The translations under genes and the position numbers were made by a program. From Meghimatium bilineatum (Eukaryota > Mollusca > Gastropoda > Stylommatophora > Philomycidae): a stretch of 64,000 nt of DNA. The notes under the pieces are model-generated. The model did not search any database and was not told where the DNA came from. It worked only from the letters and a program-made list of their open reading frames with translations. This document shows, piece by piece, positions 61,472 to 64,000 of the stretch (position 1 is the stretch's first letter; each line of letters opens with the position of its first letter). Location of the stretch: positions 5,830,010-5,894,009 of the forward strand of contig CM067310.1 of assembly GCA_034231615.1 (NCBI GenBank), read 5' to 3'.

Positions 61472-61745
61472 ACTTCTTCTATGTTTGTTCTCAAACTCCT
61501 GCACATTAGCAGGATGTAGTTTCAGATAACTGAATGCAATGTGCCATGGTTTACATCTTAGCTGTGATATATGTGCCTTTCTTCGTGATGCATCCAACCT
61601 TCTATGGGATTGGACGGCCACCCCACCCGTAAACCTCCTTAGTTGCATCCTATGACATGCATAGTAGATAACAGTGGTGATATTTGCTCCCATCTTTAAC
61701 TGGCAACACACAGGTGCTCTAACCACATGACCATGCTCTCCATCT
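61472..61745 (-). mobile_element. S7 tRNA-derived SINE, most complete copy
   Basis: The minus-strand head near 61740 reads GAGCATGGTCATGTGGTTAG then AGCACCTGTG (A-box region). The body passes CTAAGGAGGTTTACGGGTGG and AAGGTTGGATGCATCACGAA. The 3' end at left is CTTCTTCTATGTTTGTTCTC, AAACTCCTGCACATTAGCAG on plus. About 270 bp. It shows that S7 is a tRNA-headed SINE. Confidence 0.8.
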
Positions 61746-62055
61746 CCATAACCAGAATATCGGAGTCAGAGAAAAATTGGTGGGTTGCGGCAACGCAGAT
61801 AAATAGGTAGTATAGTACAATTCCTCTATAGCGCATCCTTTTATAACACATTTCCCTATGTAACAACTCTTTTCAAAGTCCCCAATTATATTTATATTTA
61901 TTTATTCTTTATTGTATTTGCTGTATTATAGCGAGTGTCTGTTATTACATATCTATTTCATCGGTACAGACCAAGTTGTTATAATGGGATTTGACTATAC
62001 TGTATGTAAATGAATTTCTGTTATTGGATACATATTTCGTTGGTCTTCATCAAGT
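61746..62055. other. no feature seen
   Basis: AT-rich unique sequence. Confidence 0.4.
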
Positions 62056-62125
62056 TGCTCTTTCATTCTTTTGCATTCACTTTCAAACTCCTGCAAGTTT
62101 GCAGAATGTAGCCTAGATAATTTGA
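62056..62125 (-). mobile_element. S7 SINE 3' scrap
   Basis: TTGCATTCACTTTCAAACTC, CTGCAAGTTTGCAGAATGTA. Only the last 50-60 bp of S7, followed by a local tandem repeat. Confidence 0.6.
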
Positions 62126-62129
62126 CTAT

Positions 62130-62268
62130 ATAAGTAAATGTAAAAGGTAAAGTATTATAAAGTAATGGTAACATATCATTTATAAAAGGTAAAGTATTAT
62201 AAAGTAATGGTAACATAGTATTTATAAAAGGTGAATTATTATAAAGTAATGGTAACATGCCATGTATA
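62130..62268. repeat. 42-bp tandem repeat, 3 copies
   Basis: TATAAAAGGTAAAGTATTAT then AAAGTAATGGTAACATATCA. Spacing 42 bp (62179 to 62221). The open minus frame is a consequence of the period. Confidence 0.92.
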
Positions 62269-62369
62269 AAGGACACTGTTGTTCAACTATTGTTGAATTT
62301 GTAGGTGCCACTATGCATCCATATCATTCAGACATTTCACTTCCATCTAAGCTGCCTTGGTAAGATACT

Positions 62370-63070
62370 CAAAATCCATTGGTGGGATTAAGTACCAGAC
62401 AGTGAAGTACTGATGAGATCTAAGTCTGTATGCATACATACAATGTTAGTGAAGGTGCAGAAACACTGGCCAGGACACAGGGCCCATATTAAAGATCAAC
62501 GTCTACCAAAATAGTTGTTATATGGAGAACTCTGGACTGGCTTCCACAAGACAGGAGGACAGACGTCTTACCTGAATACTCGATGAGCATGATTATGAAA
62601 GTGGAAGTCGTGAAAGGGTGCATTCAGGAACAGTAGCTGGATGCAGTGGAGAATTCCTATGTGCAGAAATTGACTAATTTTTTTGCCAGAACATGCAGGA
62701 GTCCGAAGTAATGAGAGAGCCAATAGTTTGACAAGTATACTTAGCCACTATGACTATTGGCAGAGCGATGGATCGGGCAGAAAATTTGGAACACCTTACG
62801 GGAAACCGCACAAAGAAATGACTGTATAAATGATGATGACTCTTGTTGCATGACTAGAATAAGGGAGCTTGGTTTAAAATGTGGTGTCGCTAGAAAGGAG
62901 TGATTTCATGGGCGAGGAAGAATGATGGTCAATCAACAGCATACTCTGACAGTCAGTCAACGTGTAATGGTGGATACAATCAAGAAGAGATCTGGGCACC
63001 TATGGACTTGTCCGGAGTGCAGTGACGATGATCCAATGACTAACTAGCTAAGGAGGACAGAACAAACATG
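62370..63070 (+). pseudogene. composite LINE remnant with RNase H fragment
   Basis: First a decayed connector block (HWPGHRAHIKDQRLPK in shifted frames, then LLYGELWTGFHKTGGQ, 62465-62560). Then an RNase H end (HAGVRSNERANSLTSI, about 62692-62740), followed by TPYGKPHKEMTV. The first block belongs to an L-F-like tail and the second to an RNase H LINE, so two elements may be joined. Neither is intact. Confidence 0.6.
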
Positions 63071-63104
63071 TTAAAGACAATGACATTGATCACTGACTCA
63101 CTTC

Positions 63105-63220
63105 AAAATAGACACAAATTCATGGGAGAATAGACACAAATTCATGGAAGAATAGACACAAATTCATGGAAGAATAGACACAAATTCATGGAAGAATAGA
63201 CACAAATTCATGGGAGAATC
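63105..63220. repeat. 22-bp minisatellite, 5 copies
   Basis: Unit AATAGACACAAATTCATGGA then AG or GG. Very homogeneous. Confidence 0.95.
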
Positions 63221-63235
63221 TTTCACAAGACAAAT

Positions 63236-63480
63236 CTTACTGGCGTCGCACAATCAAGAGCGGTACAGCAGCTGCAGAAAACTTTAGACGTCATGGTGTG
63301 CAACAAAAACATGGTAGAAGAAAGGCAAGATTTGCTCAGTGTCCCACACATGCCCAAAGTGTGGTAGACAATTCCAAGCACACAAAGAACTCATTAGTCA
63401 CGGTCGGACACACTCAGACATCATCAACTTCATCATCATCCCAGTTGAACTGAATGGTCATCATCGACTTCAACGGACGA
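63236..63480 (+). pseudogene. LINE C-terminus with C2H2 finger
   Basis: Reads WRRTIKSGTAAAENFRRHGV in one frame, then SHTCPKCGRQFQAHKELISH then GRTHSD in another (63341-63420): a C-x2-C-x12-H-x3-H finger at the end of a LINE polyprotein, as in L-F. One frameshift lies between the halves. The finger itself is intact. Confidence 0.75.
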
Positions 63481-63559
63481 ATAACGTATCGTTCAGATTA
63501 TTTGACCAGTATGCATAATAGTATTGCACATCTTATAGCAGATTTCTCTTATTTGAAAA

Positions 63560-63840
63560 AACAAAGATGTAAGCATGAACACCAAAACTACACTATATCA
63601 AACAGTCATCATACCATCACCATGCTACCAATGTCAAACATGGACATTAACAACAGAAGACAAAAGAAAACTTTCAGAGTAACAATAAGAGACAGAATCA
63701 AAAATGAAAACATCAAAAGACTAACAAACACAATACCAATCCTGGATTATATCAGAAGACAACAGTTTCAGTGGTTCTGACATGCTTCCAAATTACCATC
63801 AGATTAAACAATGCATCCACTCACTAAGAATGTTTTGATA
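63560..63840 (+). pseudogene. L-D LINE connector fragment
   Basis: MLPMSNMDINNRRQKKTFRV, TIRDRIKNENIKRLTNTIPI then LDYIRRQQFQWF and a stop, continuing HASKLPSD. It aligns with the 19930-20359 copy (RDSIRNNNIRQI, IKRQQIKWFSH). Open from 63454 but 5' truncated. Confidence 0.8.
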
Positions 63841-64000
63841 ATGGATTTGGCTGTCCCATCCCATAGTGTCAGTGACTCAGAAGTCATACTGAAGTTGGAT
63901 GTGTCACACCAAAAGGTGCAAATATCACAGCCAAGTTGTAAATAATAAGACAATTCATTCCATTCTGCAGACTACAGCTTGCTAACCTGAAGGAGTTTGA
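63840..64000 (+). mobile_element. S7 SINE, cut by the window end
   Basis: TTGGCTGTCCCATCCCATAG, TACTGAAGTTGGATGTGTCA, AAAAGGTGCAAATATCACAG, CATTCTGCAGACTACAGCTT, CCTGAAGGAGTTTGA. Plus orientation; the 3' tail lies beyond 64000. Confidence 0.82.

Noticed and set aside
1..64000. A novel bacterial-style defence or biosynthetic system
   Set aside because: No prokaryotic gene organisation, ribosome binding sites or clustered long frames exist. The window is eukaryotic genes, repeats and dead retroelements.

Overview
This is a window of animal nuclear DNA: AT-rich, intron-rich and packed with decayed retroelements. The repeat mix (many 5'-truncated non-LTR retrotransposons with simple 3' tails, tRNA-derived SINEs, hAT-type MITEs, a broken piggyBac and long minisatellites) suggests an invertebrate, probably a lophotrochozoan and perhaps a gastropod mollusc. 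That placement is an inference from familiarity with the repeats, not a proof. There is no bacterial gene, operon, CRISPR array or rRNA gene.

Two host genes can be supported. (1) On the minus strand, two exons of a missing-in-metastasis (MTSS1/MIM) homologue carry the start of its I-BAR (IMD) domain: exon 1 at 12672-12565 and exon 2 at 2709-2648, separated by a 9.9 kb intron. The gene continues beyond the left edge. (2) On the plus strand, a complete four-exon gene (46612-47016, 49745-49939, 55579-55713, 57596-57721) encodes a 286-residue four-transmembrane protein of MARVEL type (CMTM/plasmolipin-like). All its splice sites are canonical and in phase 0. Intron 2 holds about 254 copies of a 19-bp unit. 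The last intron ends in a 36-bp tandem duplication that copies the 3' splice site in frame.

Layout: 0-2.6 kb, MTSS1 intron with LINE fragments, a hAT MITE and a 26-bp minisatellite. 2.6-12.7 kb, MTSS1 exon 2, intron 1 (LINEs, SINEs, minisatellites) and exon 1. 12.7-19.9 kb, upstream sequence with a hAT MITE, SINEs, a LINE tail and a 28-bp minisatellite. 19.9-26.9 kb, a LINE nest including two Jockey-like copies in opposite orientation. 26.9-32.3 kb, SINEs and LINE tails. 32.3-38.3 kb, a 26-bp minisatellite, an internally deleted piggyBac, a degenerate ~180-bp array and a 164-bp satellite. 38.3-46.4 kb, unexplained sequence and LINE tails. 46.4-57.8 kb, the MARVEL gene. 57.8-64 kb, more LINE/SINE debris and minisatellites.

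The mobile elements can be ordered by nesting. At least seven insertions still show target-site duplications readable by eye. LINE groups are labelled for cross-reference: L-A (tail of ATTG repeats), L-B (RTE/BovB-like), L-C (Jockey-like, GAA tail), L-D (GATA tail), L-E, L-F (C2H2 tail) and L-G (RNase H/CCHC tail). SINE groups are S1-S7. These labels are mine and are not database names.
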